Source of the DNA: Hydrogenophaga taeniospiralis
Lineage (GTDB): Bacteria; Pseudomonadota; Gammaproteobacteria; Burkholderiales; Burkholderiaceae_C
Reading direction: 5' to 3'
NCBI RefSeq assembly: GCF_020510445.1
Contig: NZ_JAHBAG010000001.1
Span: 2,704,501 to 2,768,500 of the forward strand
DNA: 64,000 bases
The notes beneath the pieces are model-generated. The model had not been told where the DNA came from. It was given only the letters and a program-made list of their open reading frames with translations, and made no database searches. Shown piece by piece: positions 50,994-64,000 of the stretch (its first letter is position 1; each line of letters opens with the position of its first letter). A program made the translations under genes and the position numbers.

Positions 50994-51932
50994 TTAAAGG
51001 CCCAGCAGCGCGCTTGCACGCAGCCGTTCAGAACCCTGGAAATGCTGGTTCAACCAGTTCTGTACCGCTTCCTGCCGCTGACCCGGCGAGAGCTCGGGCG
51101 CGCGGGACAGGCGCTCGATGGTGGAGCGGGCGGTGGTCAGTCGCTGTTCCCAATCGGCCTGGGCACGTTCCTCGGCCTGCAGCCGATCCGCCGCCTCCTG
51201 GCCCAGCGCCGCCACCCGCTCGCGGTGCCATGCCTGCGGCTCCAGGCCCGCGGGCGCAGCGGCGGTCCACGCCGGTTCGGCCGCGCCCTGGTTTTCCGGG
51301 GTCCGGTCCAGGCGCTGGCGCAAGGCCGCTTCTTCTTCCCGGTAGAACGCATCGGCCCAGGCCATGCCCAGCACGTCTCGCCTGACCAGTTGGCGCTCCT
51401 GCAGCACGGACGCCCAGCGCTCGGGCCGATTCAGGTCCATGGTCTCGCGGAAGGCGTGTTGCTGCAGTTTCAGGTAGCGGTCCCACACCTCCAGCACCGC
51501 CTGTGCGCCCGGGGCGCCCAGGTCGCGTTCGGCCAGCCACGCCACCAGCTGGCGCAGTTCGTCGGGTCGTGTTTCGCCAAGGGTGGTGAGCAACTGGTCG
51601 AAGCGGCGGCGCAAGTCGGCATGGGGCATCAGTCGCTGTCCGTCCCAGGCGCCCCAGGCGCCATCGAGTTCGGCGCCGCGCAGGGACCCCTCGGTCAACA
51701 GGGTGTGCCACAGGTCTTCAGGCGCCACGGACGGGCGGGGCGCCTGCTGGGCGGCGTTGGCCTGTGGGTTCTCTGCGCCGCCCAACGCCAGCAGGCTCCA
51801 GCCTGGATCGGCGCTGCGGTGTGCAGCCGAAGGCGGGACCGCTGGTGACGGGGCCAGCAGGAACAACAGCCCCGCCACACCGGCGACCCCCACCACGGCT
51901 CCCACGGCCCGGAGCCGCTGTTTGCCCCCCAT
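50994..51932 (-). CDS. lifO: lipase chaperone (lipase-specific foldase)
   Basis: A 312-residue membrane-anchored foldase. A membrane segment (about residues 9-30) is followed by a Pro/Ala-rich linker and the helical foldase domain. The signature RxxFDxxL appears as RRRFDQLLTTLGE near residue 105. The rest is helical and rich in Arg, Gln and Glu, as expected for the extended arms that wrap the lipase. The start at 51932 lies 2 bases after the lipase stop, the normal lipA-lif layout. It is required to fold subfamily I.1/I.2 lipases in the periplasm before secretion. Confidence 0.9.
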   Translation of the reverse strand: MGGKQRLRAVGAVVGVAGVAGLLFLLAPSPAVPPSAAHRSADPGWSLLALGGAENPQANAAQQAPRPSVAPEDLWHTLLTEGSLRGAELDGAWGAWDGQRLMPHADLRRRFDQLLTTLGETRPDELRQLVAWLAERDLGAPGAQAVLEVWDRYLKLQQHAFRETMDLNRPERWASVLQERQLVRRDVLGMAWADAFYREEEAALRQRLDRTPENQGAAEPAWTAAAPAGLEPQAWHRERVAALGQEAADRLQAEERAQADWEQRLTTARSTIERLSRAPELSPGQRQEAVQNWLNQHFQGSERLRASALLGL

Positions 51933-51934
51933 CG

Positions 51935-52855
51935 TCAGAGCCCGGCTTGCTTGAGGCGGTTGGCGTGGGTGCGGTAGAAGGCCACCGGGTCGGGGGTGAA
52001 CAGCCCGCGCAGGCCGAAGGCCTGATTGACCTCGTCGAGGTGGTTCCACGGGTAGTTGTCGCGCAGCACCACGCCCCAGTGTGAGGCGCAGCGACCCACG
52101 AGCCCGTCGTTGGCGCCACCCTTGAAGCTCAGCGAACCCACGGCCAACAGGCCGTCGGTGGGGTCGAGCAGGTTGGTGACCACGCCCGTGCCGCCGACGG
52201 AGTAATAGCGCACGTTGTTGACCACGGCCAATCCTTCTCCGCAGGGCTCGCTCGGCTTGCCAGCGGGGAAACGCTGGGTGAACGCCGCGCTGCCCTGGGT
52301 GGTGAGCGAGCGCATGGCCGCTTCGGAGTTCTGGGGTTTTGCCTCACCCGACAGGGCACTCACGAGGCCGGCGAAGGCATCCATCAGCTTCGCGGCCACG
52401 GCCGTGCTGCCAGTGCCGTCCACCGCAGCCGCAATGTTGTCGGCCACGGGGCTGCCGGCGTGGGGCGAGCCCACACTGGTGGCCGAGGCCACCAGCTCGG
52501 GTGCCACGGCCGCCACATAGCGGATGGTGTGACCGCCGTGGCTGTGTCCGATCAGGTTGAATTTCTGGTGCCCGTAGGCGGCTTGCAGCCGGCGCAACTC
52601 GGCCAGTAACTGCTCACCACGCACCTCGCTGGCATTGGCCGCCGATTGCTGGGTGACGTACACCTTGGCCCCACTGCTGCGCAACGCCGCCGGAACGCCC
52701 CACCAGTAGTCGACCGGGCCGATGGCGTCGAACCCGAACAGGCCGTGCACCAGCACGATGGGATGCCGGGTCTGGGTGTAGCCGCTTTGGGCGCTGGCGG
52801 GCATGGCAACGCACGCCGCCACTGCCAGCACGGCGATGGGCAAAAGCTTTCTCAT
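51935..52855 (-). CDS. lipA: secreted triacylglycerol lipase, subfamily I.2-like
   Basis: A 306-residue extracellular lipase. The signal peptide (MRKLLPIAVLAVAACVAMPA, cleavage near residue 22) is followed by HPIVLVHGLFGFD, which contains the oxyanion-hole region. The nucleophile elbow is LIGHSHGGHT (Ser105). The acid is likely the Asp in GGANDGLVG, and the histidine the one in YPWNHLDEVN. Two cysteines (SEPCGEG and VGRCASH) are placed like the disulphide of Burkholderia lipases. Two palindromes lie upstream, 34-81 bp before the start, so it is probably regulated. The partner foldase follows immediately. Confidence 0.95.
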   Translation of the reverse strand: MRKLLPIAVLAVAACVAMPASAQSGYTQTRHPIVLVHGLFGFDAIGPVDYWWGVPAALRSSGAKVYVTQQSAANASEVRGEQLLAELRRLQAAYGHQKFNLIGHSHGGHTIRYVAAVAPELVASATSVGSPHAGSPVADNIAAAVDGTGSTAVAAKLMDAFAGLVSALSGEAKPQNSEAAMRSLTTQGSAAFTQRFPAGKPSEPCGEGLAVVNNVRYYSVGGTGVVTNLLDPTDGLLAVGSLSFKGGANDGLVGRCASHWGVVLRDNYPWNHLDEVNQAFGLRGLFTPDPVAFYRTHANRLKQAGL

Positions 52856-52880
52856 GTGGTCCGTCTCCTCGTTGTAGGTG

Positions 52881-52906
52881 GATTGGTACCGATTGGTACC
52901 AATCGG
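52881..52906 (-). promoter_or_regulatory. palindrome with direct repeat upstream of lipA
   Basis: GATTGGTACC occurs twice in tandem (52881-52890, 52891-52900), and the second copy forms the perfect 18-bp palindrome CCGATTGGTACCAATCGG (52889-52906). It lies 26-51 bp before the lipA start, where an operator would act. Confidence 0.5.
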
Positions 52907-52920
52907 CCATCACTTTGTAA

Positions 52921-52936
52921 TAGAACGACCGTTCGC
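52921..52936. promoter_or_regulatory. TetR-type operator-like palindrome upstream of lipA
   Basis: GAACGACCGTTC (52923-52934) is a perfect inverted repeat with 5-bp arms and a 2-bp centre, flanked by TA and GCT. This form resembles operators bound by TetR-family repressors (AGAACGACCGTTCT type). It lies about 70 bp upstream of lipA; no tetR gene is adjacent. Confidence 0.45.
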
Positions 52937-53009
52937 TCGGGGAGAGGGTTTGTACCGACGGGTGCGATGGAAAGCAACAAGCGGTGGCGCCGCAGGCGGC
53001 GCGGGGGGA

Positions 53010-54401
<1,392 letters not shown>

Positions 54402-54441
54402 GGTGTCTCCTGGTTGTTGTGTGGTCTTGTATGGGGCGGTT

Positions 54442-55698
54442 TCAGGCCGTGGCGGATCGCAGTGTGGCGTGGGGCGACAACCGCTCTTGCCACTGTGCCA
54501 CGTGCCCGGTCAGCTGGTGCGCGGTGATGGCAGAGAGCGTCCAGCCCAGATGGCCATGGCCGGTGTTGTAGAACACGTTGGGCTGGCGGCCGGGGCCGAC
54601 GCGCGGCAGCATGTTGGGCATCATGGGCCGCAGGCCGGCCCAGGGCTCCACGCGGCGCGTGCTCACGCCGGGGAAACACCGGTTCACCCAGTCCACCAGC
54701 GGGCGGATGCGGTCGGCGCGAATGTCCAGGTTCATGCCGTTGAACTCGGCCGTGCCGGCCACGCGGAAGCGGTCCAACCCGAGTCGGCTGGTGACCAGCT
54801 TGGTTTCATCGTCCAGCAGGCTCACCGTGGGCGCTGCGGCCTGGCTGTGCTCGTCGTTCAGCATCACGGTGATGGAATAGCCCTTGACCGGGTAGACGTT
54901 GAGCCGGTCGCCGAGCTGCGCGCCCAGGGCGCGGCTGTGCACGCCGGCGCAGACCACCACGGCGTCGGCGCTCAGCACCTCGCCGCTGGCGAGCGTGACC
55001 TGTGCCGCTGTGCCGTTGCTCTGCACACGCGCCACGGTCTGGCCGGTCAGCAGCTTCACGCCCAGGCGCTCGCAGGCCAGGGACAGGCCGTGGGTGTACT
55101 TGTGGATGTCACCGGTGCTGTCGCTCTCGGTGTAGTAGCCGCCGAAGTACTCGCCGGCCAGCGTGGGCTCGATGGCGCGCATCTCGTCGGGTGTGACGGC
55201 GCGGCGCGGCAAACCGCCTTCGGCCAGCAGCTTCGAGACTTCACCCGCGTGCTCGAAGCCAGCCTTGTCGCGGTAGATGTGCAGGATGCCCTGCTGCTTC
55301 AGATCGAAGGCTATGCCCTCGGCCTGCGCCCAGCCGAACAGGTGCTCGCGCGCGGCGATCGCCAGCCGCGCAGTGGAAATGGTGTTGTCGCGGTACTTGG
55401 GGATGGACGCCACGAACTCGGCGAACCAGCTCAGCTTGTGCCAGCTGGGCTTGGGGTTGACCAGCAGCGGTGCATCGGCCTTGAGCATCCACTTCAGGCC
55501 CTTGATGAGCGTGGAGGGGTGGGTCCAGGTTTCGGCGTTGGAGGCCGAGAGCTGGCCGCCGTTGGCGTGGCTGGTTTCCATGCCCGCGTAGCGGTGTTTT
55601 TCGATCAGGGTGACCTGGTGACCCTGACGGGCCAGGGCGTAGGCGCTGGTGACGCCGGTGATGCCGCCGCCGATGACGATGAGGTGTGGCTGTGCCAT
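54442..55698 (-). CDS. dadA: D-amino acid dehydrogenase
   Basis: A 418-residue FAD-dependent dehydrogenase. The FAD-binding loop is [20 protein letters not shown] at residues about 5-24. The family segment [19 protein letters not shown] and the C-terminal [20 protein letters not shown] are both typical of DadA. ATG 55698 is chosen because the FAD motif starts there. The gene is the first after a tandem glycine riboswitch and is followed by sdaA. DadA acts on D-alanine and other D-amino acids; the riboswitch suggests that glycine, or another amino acid connected with it, is a physiological substrate or signal here. That is inference. Confidence 0.9.
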   Translation of the reverse strand: MAQPHLIVIGGGITGVTSAYALARQGHQVTLIEKHRYAGMETSHANGGQLSASNAETWTHPSTLIKGLKWMLKADAPLLVNPKPSWHKLSWFAEFVASIPKYRDNTISTARLAIAAREHLFGWAQAEGIAFDLKQQGILHIYRDKAGFEHAGEVSKLLAEGGLPRRAVTPDEMRAIEPTLAGEYFGGYYTESDSTGDIHKYTHGLSLACERLGVKLLTGQTVARVQSNGTAAQVTLASGEVLSADAVVVCAGVHSRALGAQLGDRLNVYPVKGYSITVMLNDEHSQAAAPTVSLLDDETKLVTSRLGLDRFRVAGTAEFNGMNLDIRADRIRPLVDWVNRCFPGVSTRRVEPWAGLRPMMPNMLPRVGPGRQPNVFYNTGHGHLGWTLSAITAHQLTGHVAQWQERLSPHATLRSATA

Positions 55699-55737
55699 GG
55701 GAATCTCTTTCAAAGCCGTCAAACAAAGGGGCACGAA

Positions 55738-55754
55738 CCGCACACCGTGTGCGG
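55738..55754 (-). terminator. hairpin between riboswitch and dadA
   Basis: CCGCACA and TGTGCGG form a perfect 7-bp stem with a 3-base loop, 40 bp before the dadA start. On the minus strand the stem is followed by TTCGTGCCCCTTTGTTTG, weakly T-rich. It is a candidate expression platform for the riboswitch. Confidence 0.45.
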
Positions 55755-55760
55755 GCCATG

Positions 55761-55977
55761 ACCCCCTCTGTTTGTGACCTGAGAGATTCGCCGGCCCCGA
55801 GGGGACAGGCTTGCTCCTGCGGTGGGCCGGGACGACGAATCCCGGCCGCTCTTCAGAGTGTGTGGTGCGGCGATACGCACCGAATGCGCCTCAGCGGTCT
55901 GGGGTGCCTGAGAGTTTCCGGGGTGGTTGCTCCTTCGGCGCCAGGGCTCGCTGGCCCTGGTCTCTCCCGCTGTGGCG
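55761..55977 (-). ncRNA. tandem glycine riboswitch upstream of dadA-sdaA
   Basis: Two glycine aptamers are visible on the minus strand. The first has GCGGGAGAGACC, CCGAAGGAGCAACC (55927-55938) and CTCTCAGG (55907-55914). The second has ACTCTGAAGAGCGGC, GCAGGAGCAAGC (near 55811-55822) and CTCTCAGG (55778-55785). The short linker between them is usual. Glycine binding normally turns on expression of glycine-disposal genes; here the target is dadA followed by sdaA. The bases up to the gcvP stop at 56043 hold nothing else. Confidence 0.9.
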
Positions 55978-56042
55978 GTCTATTCAAGCGATGGTTTTGT
56001 CCGTTGCTTCGTCAAGGGGTGGCACCGAAGGCGACGCGGGGG

Positions 56043-58970
<2,928 letters not shown>

Positions 58971-59047
58971 GGGACGACCTTGTGGGGGAATAGGAAAGTC
59001 AAAAATTCAAACAAGCGAATAAAACCCGCCGCGAGCGAAGTGCCCCG

Positions 59048-59135
59048 ATTCAAGGGCGCCGCGGAACCGGCTTCGCCGGGCCGCCAGCGCCGCCCCCTTG
59101 AGGGGGACGCGCGCAGCGCGGCAGGGGTGGGTCAA
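59048..59135. repeat. intergenic hairpin-rich repeat, copy 3
   Basis: The block between gcvH and gcvP contains the same series of stems as 1688-1781: CCGGCttcGCCGG, CCCCCttgaGGGGG and GCGCGCagCGCGGC. The similarity extends over most of the element. It lies within an operon, so it may tune downstream expression. Confidence 0.6.
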
Positions 59136-59137
59136 GC

Positions 59138-59503
59138 TCAAGCGGCGAAAGCGGCGTAAGCGGTTTCGTCGAGCAGGGCGTCAAGCTGCGAAGCGTCCGA
59201 CAGCTTGGCCTTGAAGAACCAGCCGGCGCCCAGCGGGTCGCTGTTGGCCAGGGCCGGGTCGGCGCGCAGGGCCTCGTTCACTTCGGTGATGACGCCGCTC
59301 ACGGGCATGTACACATCGGCCGCGGCCTTGACGGACTCGACCACGCCGGCCACGTCCTTCTGGGCCAGGGTCTTGCCCACTTCGGGCAGGTCCACGAACA
59401 CCACGTCGCCCAGCGCGTCCTGCGCGTGGTGGGTGATGCCGACGGTGGCGATGTCGCCGTCAACGCTGATCCATTCGTGGTCTTCGGTGTATTTGGTGGT
59501 CAT
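59138..59503 (-). CDS. gcvH: glycine cleavage system H-protein
   Basis: A 121-residue lipoyl carrier protein. The lipoylation site is Lys59 in [20 protein letters not shown], and the N-terminus [20 protein letters not shown] is typical. It shuttles the aminomethyl group among the P, T and L proteins. It lies 36 bp after gcvT and before gcvP; the L-protein is not encoded in the window, as it is usually shared with other complexes. Confidence 0.97.
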   Translation of the reverse strand: MTTKYTEDHEWISVDGDIATVGITHHAQDALGDVVFVDLPEVGKTLAQKDVAGVVESVKAAADVYMPVSGVITEVNEALRADPALANSDPLGAGWFFKAKLSDASQLDALLDETAYAAFAA

Positions 59504-59539
59504 GGTGGGCTCCGGTGAAGAAAGTTGAAATGGGGCGGC

Positions 59540-60676
59540 TCAGCCGCGGAAGTATCTATTGGGAACGAAGGGCATGGGCGCGACCTCCATCGGCACGGCC
59601 TTGCCGCGCACGAGCGCGTTCACACGGGTGCCGACGGCGGCGAACTCGGGTGCGACGTAGCCGATGGCCACGGGCTTGTCGGCCGTCGGGCCGAGCAGGC
59701 CGCTGGTGACTTCGCCGATCTTCACGCCGGCCGGGCTCTGCAGTTCCACGTGCTCGCGCACGGGCACGCGCTCCAGCGCGACCAGGCCCACACGCTTGCG
59801 CGTCAGGGCTTCGCTGCCGTCGAGCTGGCCGAGCACACGGGCCGCGCCCGGGAAACCGCCGGCGCGGGCACCCCCGGTGCGGCGCACCTTCTGCATCGCC
59901 CAGTTCAGCGCCGCCTCGACCGGCGTGGTCGTGGTGTCGATGTCGTTGCCATAGAGGCACAGGCCGGCTTCGAGGCGCAGCGAATTGCGCGCGCCCAGGC
60001 CGATGGGTTTGACTTCAGGCTGGGCCAGCAGGGCTCGGGCAAAGGCTTCGGCGCTGGCCGCGGGCAAGGAGATTTCGCAACCGTCTTCGCCGGTGTAGCC
60101 GCTGCGGGTGACGAACAGGTCGGCGCCGTTCCAGGTGAAGGCGGCGCCGGTCATGAACACCAGTTTTTCCACGCCGGGCAGCAGGCGCTGCAGCGCGGTC
60201 ACGGCCTGCGGGCCCTGCAGGGCGAGCAGGGCGCGGTCGAATTGTGGGGTGACGGTGCAGCGTTGGCCAATGCGCAGGGCGATGTGGGCCAGGTCGCCGT
60301 GCTTGCAGGCGCCGTTGACGATCACGAAGATGTCCGAGCCCCGGTTGACGAACATCAGGTCGTCGATGATGCCGCCTTCGTCGGTCAGCAGCAGGCCGTA
60401 GCGCTGCTTGCCCACGGGCAGGTCGATCACGTCCACCGGCATGAGCGACTCGAACGCGGCGGCGGCGTCGGGGCCGCTGAGCGTGAGCTGGCCCATGTGC
60501 GAGACGTCGAACAGGCCAGCGGCGTTGCGGGTGTGGTGGTGTTCGGCCATCAGGCCGGCGGGGTACTGCACCGGCATGCTGTAGCCGGCAAAGGGCACCA
60601 TGCGGGCACCGAGTTCGAGGTGCAGGGCGTGCAGCGGGGTCTGGAGCAGGTCGGTACTGGCGGAGCTGTGGGACAC
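59540..60676 (-). CDS. gcvT: glycine cleavage system T-protein (aminomethyltransferase)
   Basis: A 378-residue enzyme that transfers the aminomethyl carbon to tetrahydrofolate and releases ammonia. Typical segments include ARMVPFAGYSMPVQYPAGLM, GLFDVSHMGQLTLSG and LGARNSLRLEAGLCLYGNDI, the last containing the catalytic region. It is the first gene of the gcv operon and starts 80 bp downstream of a tandem glycine riboswitch. Glycine is thus expected to induce the operon. Confidence 0.97.
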   Translation of the reverse strand: MSHSSASTDLLQTPLHALHLELGARMVPFAGYSMPVQYPAGLMAEHHHTRNAAGLFDVSHMGQLTLSGPDAAAAFESLMPVDVIDLPVGKQRYGLLLTDEGGIIDDLMFVNRGSDIFVIVNGACKHGDLAHIALRIGQRCTVTPQFDRALLALQGPQAVTALQRLLPGVEKLVFMTGAAFTWNGADLFVTRSGYTGEDGCEISLPAASAEAFARALLAQPEVKPIGLGARNSLRLEAGLCLYGNDIDTTTTPVEAALNWAMQKVRRTGGARAGGFPGAARVLGQLDGSEALTRKRVGLVALERVPVREHVELQSPAGVKIGEVTSGLLGPTADKPVAIGYVAPEFAAVGTRVNALVRGKAVPMEVAPMPFVPNRYFRG

Positions 60677-60726
60677 GGCGGGCTTTCCGGAACGCTCGGG
60701 CGTTCATTGGGGGGCAGGCCTCTGGG

Positions 60727-60765
60727 CAGAGGGTCAACACGGTGCATCCGTGCGCTGCCCCTCTG
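60727..60765 (-). terminator. expression-platform hairpin between riboswitch and gcvT
   Basis: CAGAGGG (60727-60733) pairs with CCCTCTG (60759-60765), and CACGG (60738-60742) pairs with CCGTG (60748-60752) inside. The outer arm overlaps the 3' end of the second aptamer, so glycine binding should compete with this hairpin. No strong T-run follows. Confidence 0.5.
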
Positions 60766-60981
60766 TCCGCTTTACCTGAGAGATTCGCGCGGACGATGCC
60801 GCACTTGCTCCTTCGGTGGACCGCCTCGGGGGGCGGCCTCTCTCCAGTGGGGGACACCGCCCGTGAAAGCGGTGGTTGCCAGTCCTTTTGCCTGAGCGTT
60901 CAGGACCTTCCCGCGATATGCGGCCCGGTCTCCTGCGCCTTCGGCGGCGCCCTGTGCGGGCACGCTCTCCTGACCGGCGGA
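60757..60981 (-). ncRNA. tandem glycine riboswitch upstream of gcvTHP
   Basis: On the minus strand, aptamer 1 shows GGTCAGGAGAGCG, GCCGAAGGCGCAGG and GCTCAGGCAAAAGGAC. Aptamer 2 shows CTGGAGAGAGGCC, ACCGAAGGAGCAAG and CTCTCAGGTAAAGCGGACAG. Both contain the AGGA-type core and the CTCAGG 3' strand that define the glycine class. It begins directly after the stop of the glycosyltransferase gene at 60989 and ends about 80 bp before gcvT. Confidence 0.93.
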
Positions 60982-60988
60982 GTTTACC

Positions 60989-63151
60989 TCAGGCCGCGGC
61001 CACCACGGGGCTGGGGCGGCGCGAGAGCTGCGCGTTCAGGAGCGCCGCCACCACCGCCACCAGCAGGATCAGCATGATGGGGTGGGCCGGCGACATGTAG
61101 CGCGGGATGTTGTGGGACACAAAGGCATAAAAGGACATCAGGCCGAACGGCAGCACGGTCAGGGCCAGCAGGTCGGGCCGCCGCCGCAGCATTCCCACGA
61201 AGAACGCCGTCAACAGCGCCAGACCGGCCAGCAGGTTCAGCACCTCCACGATGGTGTCCTGCGTCGCCAGGCTTACGAGCGGAATCTCGACCTTTTTCAG
61301 GCCCCAGAAACCGTGCCAGAAAAAGGGCAGGGTCATGAACAGGTGGCGCACCGGACGCTCCTTGAGCATGCGGATCGCTTCATCGCGCCGTTGGCCGTCG
61401 ACCACCTCCTCTGGGTAATGGTTGCCCTGTACCCTGAGCTGGTTGAGCAGGATGGTGTACCTCGCGCCGGCTTCGGCGTGGAAGCTCACGGCGAGGTCCG
61501 GACGGCCCGCGCGAATGGCCTCGATGTCCGATTTCCAGAAGCTGGACAGTCCCCGGTTGAGCCGTTGCCAGCGCCCGCCACGCTCGAACTCGTCGCGGTC
61601 CGTCTGGCCGAACCGCGTGCCGTCAACGAGTTTTCGGTAGATGGTGGGGCTCTTCTCGTAGATCAGGCCAATGACTTCGTCGTTGGTCATGTTGTTGAGC
61701 GTGGCCCGGCCGTGCAGGATGAGACCCCCGCGGTCCGAGATGCGCATGCTGTCGAACTGCAGGTGGTTGCGGACCATCCAGGGCGCCACGACCACCGCCA
61801 GCCCCAGGCCCATGGCCAGCCCCCAGGTGGCGATCCGGCCCACCGAGACCTGCATGCGCTGGCGCGCAAACAGCATGACGGCCACCAGCAACAGCAAGGC
61901 GACCAGGTTGATGTAGAGCGACGAGGCCTTGGTGAGCGCAAGCAGCCCCATGGCGGCGCCACCGGCCAGGAAGTAGCCGATCTTCTGGTCTTTCACGCCG
62001 CGGTACAGCAGGTACGAACCCCAGACGATCGCCGTGGCCGTGGTCAGCTCGGTGTAGAAGGTGTCGATGTACTCGCGGGCGTTGAAGAAGAACACATAGG
62101 TCAACAAGGTGGCCGCCAGGGTGGCGGCGATGCTGTGCGTGAGCCGGCGCGTGAGCAGCCACACCCCGAGCAGCCCGGTGAACACCCAGATCAGGTTGCT
62201 CATCTTCACGAAGCGGGTCAGCTCACCGGCCCGGAAATGGCCGAACCCCAGGTGCTCGCTGTGGTTGGGCGCGAAGAGCGCCAGGTAGGCGTAGGCCACC
62301 ATGGGCGGCAGGGGTTCGCGGAAGTTGGTGGGCTGGGGGTTGGCACCCCCTTCGTGCGAGAACACGCCGTGTTTGTACAGATTGGTGGCGATCAGCAGGT
62401 TCTGGATGCCGTCGCCGAGCACGGGGCTGTCGGTGATGTTGCGTTCGCTGTGGTAGGTCAGGCCGGCACAAAGCAGCAGGGGCAGGGCCCAGCCGTGAAC
62501 GAAGGAGCGTCGGACCCGGGCATAGAGGGCCGGCTGGCGGCGGGCCAGATGGCTGACCAGCACCTCCAGCAGCAGCCAGACCGCCGCGATCTTCAGGCCC
62601 CACAGCAGCCCACGGGGGATCACGACGCCAAGATCCGGCTGGAAGAAGGCTTTGGGGATCTTGACGCTGAGGAAGGGATCGGCACCGGTGCTCTGGAAGC
62701 TGATGCCTTGTGGCGTGGTGTCCAGTGCCTTCACTTCCGCGTTGGGGTGAAGCGCTGCCCGCAGCGCCTCACCCTGAAGCCGCCGTTCGGCCCAGCGGCT
62801 CGACAACCTGACCTCACTGATCTCGAACCGGCCCGGCTGGGTCAAGGGGTCGATGCGAACTTCCTGGATCGCCCGGTAGCCGCGGATGGCAATCGAATAG
62901 CGTTGCCAGCTGTCCTGGGCGGCTCTGCGGGTTTCGCGCAAGCGGGGGTCGAAGTGGCTGCCCGGTACGTCGTAGTAGATCTCGACCGGGCCGCTGTGAT
63001 CGACCCGCATCTCGAAGTCGACGTCCAGGCTCTGGTGAAGGTGGGCCAGGGCGATGTAGGTCGCCAGACCCAGCAGAAGCACCAGCAACGTGCGGACGAC
63101 CGAACCGCCCAGTGACAGGGTTCGGAAAGAGGCGATTCGGTCTGCGGGCAT
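60989..63151 (-). CDS. ArnT/PMT-like membrane glycosyltransferase
   Basis: A 720-residue polytopic membrane protein. After one N-terminal membrane segment (about 18-38) there is a ~130-residue beta-rich soluble region (VDFEMRVDHSGPVEIYYDVP onward). Then follow about eleven further segments from residue ~180. The loop NITDSPVLGDGIQNLLIATN and the later RYMSPAHPIMLILLVAVVAA resemble GT-C enzymes that use lipid-linked sugars. The extra N-terminal soluble region is not usual in ArnT. The acceptor is unknown and no polysaccharide cluster adjoins. It lies upstream of the gcv riboswitch on the same strand and may be transcribed separately. Confidence 0.75.
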   Translation of the reverse strand: MPADRIASFRTLSLGGSVVRTLLVLLLGLATYIALAHLHQSLDVDFEMRVDHSGPVEIYYDVPGSHFDPRLRETRRAAQDSWQRYSIAIRGYRAIQEVRIDPLTQPGRFEISEVRLSSRWAERRLQGEALRAALHPNAEVKALDTTPQGISFQSTGADPFLSVKIPKAFFQPDLGVVIPRGLLWGLKIAAVWLLLEVLVSHLARRQPALYARVRRSFVHGWALPLLLCAGLTYHSERNITDSPVLGDGIQNLLIATNLYKHGVFSHEGGANPQPTNFREPLPPMVAYAYLALFAPNHSEHLGFGHFRAGELTRFVKMSNLIWVFTGLLGVWLLTRRLTHSIAATLAATLLTYVFFFNAREYIDTFYTELTTATAIVWGSYLLYRGVKDQKIGYFLAGGAAMGLLALTKASSLYINLVALLLLVAVMLFARQRMQVSVGRIATWGLAMGLGLAVVVAPWMVRNHLQFDSMRISDRGGLILHGRATLNNMTNDEVIGLIYEKSPTIYRKLVDGTRFGQTDRDEFERGGRWQRLNRGLSSFWKSDIEAIRAGRPDLAVSFHAEAGARYTILLNQLRVQGNHYPEEVVDGQRRDEAIRMLKERPVRHLFMTLPFFWHGFWGLKKVEIPLVSLATQDTIVEVLNLLAGLALLTAFFVGMLRRRPDLLALTVLPFGLMSFYAFVSHNIPRYMSPAHPIMLILLVAVVAALLNAQLSRRPSPVVAAA

Positions 63152-63256
63152 ACAGCGGGCGGGGTTTGTGGGGCGTGTGACAGGACGCCTGGTGCCTTGT
63201 GCTGCCGTCGGTCTTCACGACGTGCGTTGACAAAGTCTTGCGATTGTGATTTTAGT

Positions 63257-63270
63257 GTGACCAATGTCAC
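63257..63270. promoter_or_regulatory. inverted repeat upstream of the glycosyltransferase gene
   Basis: GTGACCAATGTCAC has perfect 5-bp arms around CAAT. It lies in a locally AT-richer part of the 240-bp gap between the kinase and glycosyltransferase genes, about 105 bp before the latter start. It could be an operator. The rest of this gap shows no gene. Confidence 0.3.
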
Positions 63271-63391
63271 CAAAAGACCGGACCGAGCGGTACCACGTGC
63301 CTTTGGGAAGCGTTCTCCCTCTTTGTGGAGGGTTTGTGCGGCGCCAGTTGCTCTGGTGCAACGCTGGTTGCCGCAATCCCCTGTATGGGCC

Positions 63392-64000
<609 letters not shown>

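Overview
The window is GC-rich (well above 60 % by eye), with tightly packed genes, GTG/TTG starts and Burkholderiales-style families: TRAP transporters, a subfamily I.2 lipase with its Lif chaperone, and tandem glycine riboswitches. The best fit is a chromosomal segment from the family Comamonadaceae (Hydrogenophaga/Acidovorax-like). This rests on gene content and intergenic repeat style, not on a marker gene. I see no tRNA, rRNA, CRISPR array, insertion sequence or prophage.

Layout. (1) 0-5.5 kb: tail of a TetR-like gene, then a minus-strand catabolic set: shikimate dehydrogenase-like enzyme, type II dehydroquinase, three-part TRAP transporter and TetR regulator. This looks like uptake and use of a hydroaromatic or related acid. 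(2) 5.6-12.1 kb: a J-domain protein with a zinc ribbon, an EamA exporter, the potassium transporter Kup, and a KdpE/KdpD-like pair whose kinase lacks the usual N-terminal half. (3) 12.2-13.7 kb: a glutathione S-transferase gene flanked by the kinase gene start and a decayed copy of that start, then a VOC protein. (4) 14.1-17.8 kb: a minus-strand cluster of unknown genes, partly AT-rich, headed by a ComEC-like metallo-beta-lactamase protein; it looks acquired. (5) 17.9-23.4 kb: OafA-type acyltransferase, DJ-1/PfpI protein, EamA exporter, biosynthetic AroE, FrnE/DsbA-like protein.

(6) 23.5-44.9 kb is the most unusual part. A 7TM sensor kinase and OmpR-type regulator are followed by a co-oriented, tightly linked locus related to MSHA pilus biogenesis. 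It has PilO-, PilM/PilN- and PilP-like proteins, a lipoprotein secretin, a TPR protein, an ExeA/MshM ATPase with a peptidoglycan-binding tail, an MshE-type ATPase with a c-di-GMP-binding-like N-terminus, and an MshG/PilC platform. It encodes seven prepilin-like proteins, all far larger than a normal major pilin (245-744 residues). They fall into two paralogous families. Three of them carry extra hydrophobic C-terminal regions, one also with a long coiled coil. No prepilin peptidase or PilT is present in the window.

(7) 45-51 kb: a DUF6493-like plus SWIM zinc-finger gene pair downstream of a B12-binding radical SAM gene; the pair is bracketed by two copies of a ~42-bp piece of the radical SAM gene. 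(8) 51-52.9 kb: lipase and lipase chaperone, with two palindromes upstream. (9) 53-61 kb: glycine and serine metabolism. One tandem glycine riboswitch precedes gcvT-gcvH-gcvP and a second precedes dadA-sdaA, so glycine should induce both its cleavage and a serine/amino-acid disposal operon. (10) 61-64 kb: a membrane glycosyltransferase and a truncated P-loop kinase at the window edge.

All functional assignments come from reading the sequence and general knowledge of the families; no database search was run.
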